In this document: positions 5,271 through 5,320 of the stretch, piece by piece
Numbering within the stretch: position 1 is the stretch's first letter
Layout: each line of letters starts with the position of its first letter
Assembly: GCA_050114795.1 (NCBI GenBank)
Contig: JASFRS010000169.1
Location: 1 to 5,320 of the forward strand
Direction of reading: 5' to 3'
Source: JASFRS01 sp050114795
GTDB lineage: Bacteria > Pseudomonadota > Alphaproteobacteria > Sphingomonadales > CAKZYD01
DNA length: 5,320 nt
The notes under the pieces: model-generated
Databases searched by the model: none
Told to the model about the DNA's origin: nothing
The model's input: only the letters and a program-made list of their open reading frames with translations
Program-made: the position numbers and the translations under genes

Positions 5271-5320
5271 ATGGCGCGTCGGAGGTCATCCGGGAATGGC
5301 TGGGTCTATATCCTTGTCAC
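5271..5320 (+). CDS. Start of an unidentified gene, cut by the window edge
   Basis: An open frame begins at ATG 5271, 5 nt after the DUF350 stop, and is still open at the end of the window (16 full codons). A GGATAAG sequence (5259-5265) overlapping the preceding stop could serve as its ribosome binding site. The visible N terminus, M-A-R-R-R-S-S-G-N-G-W-V-Y-I-L-V, is basic and then turns hydrophobic, as in a signal peptide or first membrane helix. The spacing suggests it belongs to the dapB-DUF350 operon. Too little is visible for a family call. DUF350 genes are sometimes followed by other small envelope-protein genes, but I do not claim that here. Confidence 0.5.
   Translation, partial: MARRRSSGNGWVYILV

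Overview
The window looks like chromosomal DNA of an alphaproteobacterium. The DnaK tail (ending in an acidic D-x-D-F-E-E-V-D-D-D-K-K pattern), the dnaK-dnaJ order and the style of DnaJ and DapB all fit that class. This assignment rests on protein character only; genus and species cannot be read from the sequence. Coding density is high, base composition is moderate, and I see no insertion sequence, integrase, tRNA, rRNA or CRISPR array.

Layout: (1) 2-757 (+) is the 3' part of dnaK, cut by the window edge. (2) A long hairpin with a short T run (771-804) separates it from dnaJ (831-1976, +), so the chaperone operon probably carries an internal attenuator or processing site. (3) 2055-3197 (+) encodes a secreted or periplasmic protein of about 380 residues. 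Its motifs resemble the erythromycin-esterase / ChaN / TraB-Tiki fold group; I infer this and its substrate is unknown. (4) 3194-3937 (-) is a MerR-family regulator with a C-terminal TipAS-like ligand-binding domain. It is convergent with gene 3, and their stop codons overlap in the tetranucleotide TTAG. (5) A 139-bp divergent intergenic region holds a perfect TGACGT-T-ACGTCA dyad, a candidate operator for the regulator. (6) 4077-4847 (+) is dapB, starting at TTG, followed after 1 nt by a DUF350 membrane protein (4849-5265) and after 5 more nt by the start of another gene (5271 to the window edge).

The housekeeping functions are protein folding (DnaK/DnaJ) and lysine/diaminopimelate synthesis (DapB). 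The unusual part is the middle pair: an exported Tiki/EreA-like protein beside a TipA-type small-molecule sensor. The regulator gene has an internal, in-frame ATG with a good ribosome binding site exactly where the ligand-binding domain begins. This resembles Streptomyces tipA, where a long activator (TipAL) and a short drug-binding form (TipAS) come from one gene. That parallel is the most interesting hypothesis here. I do not see convincing evidence of a wholly new multi-gene system.
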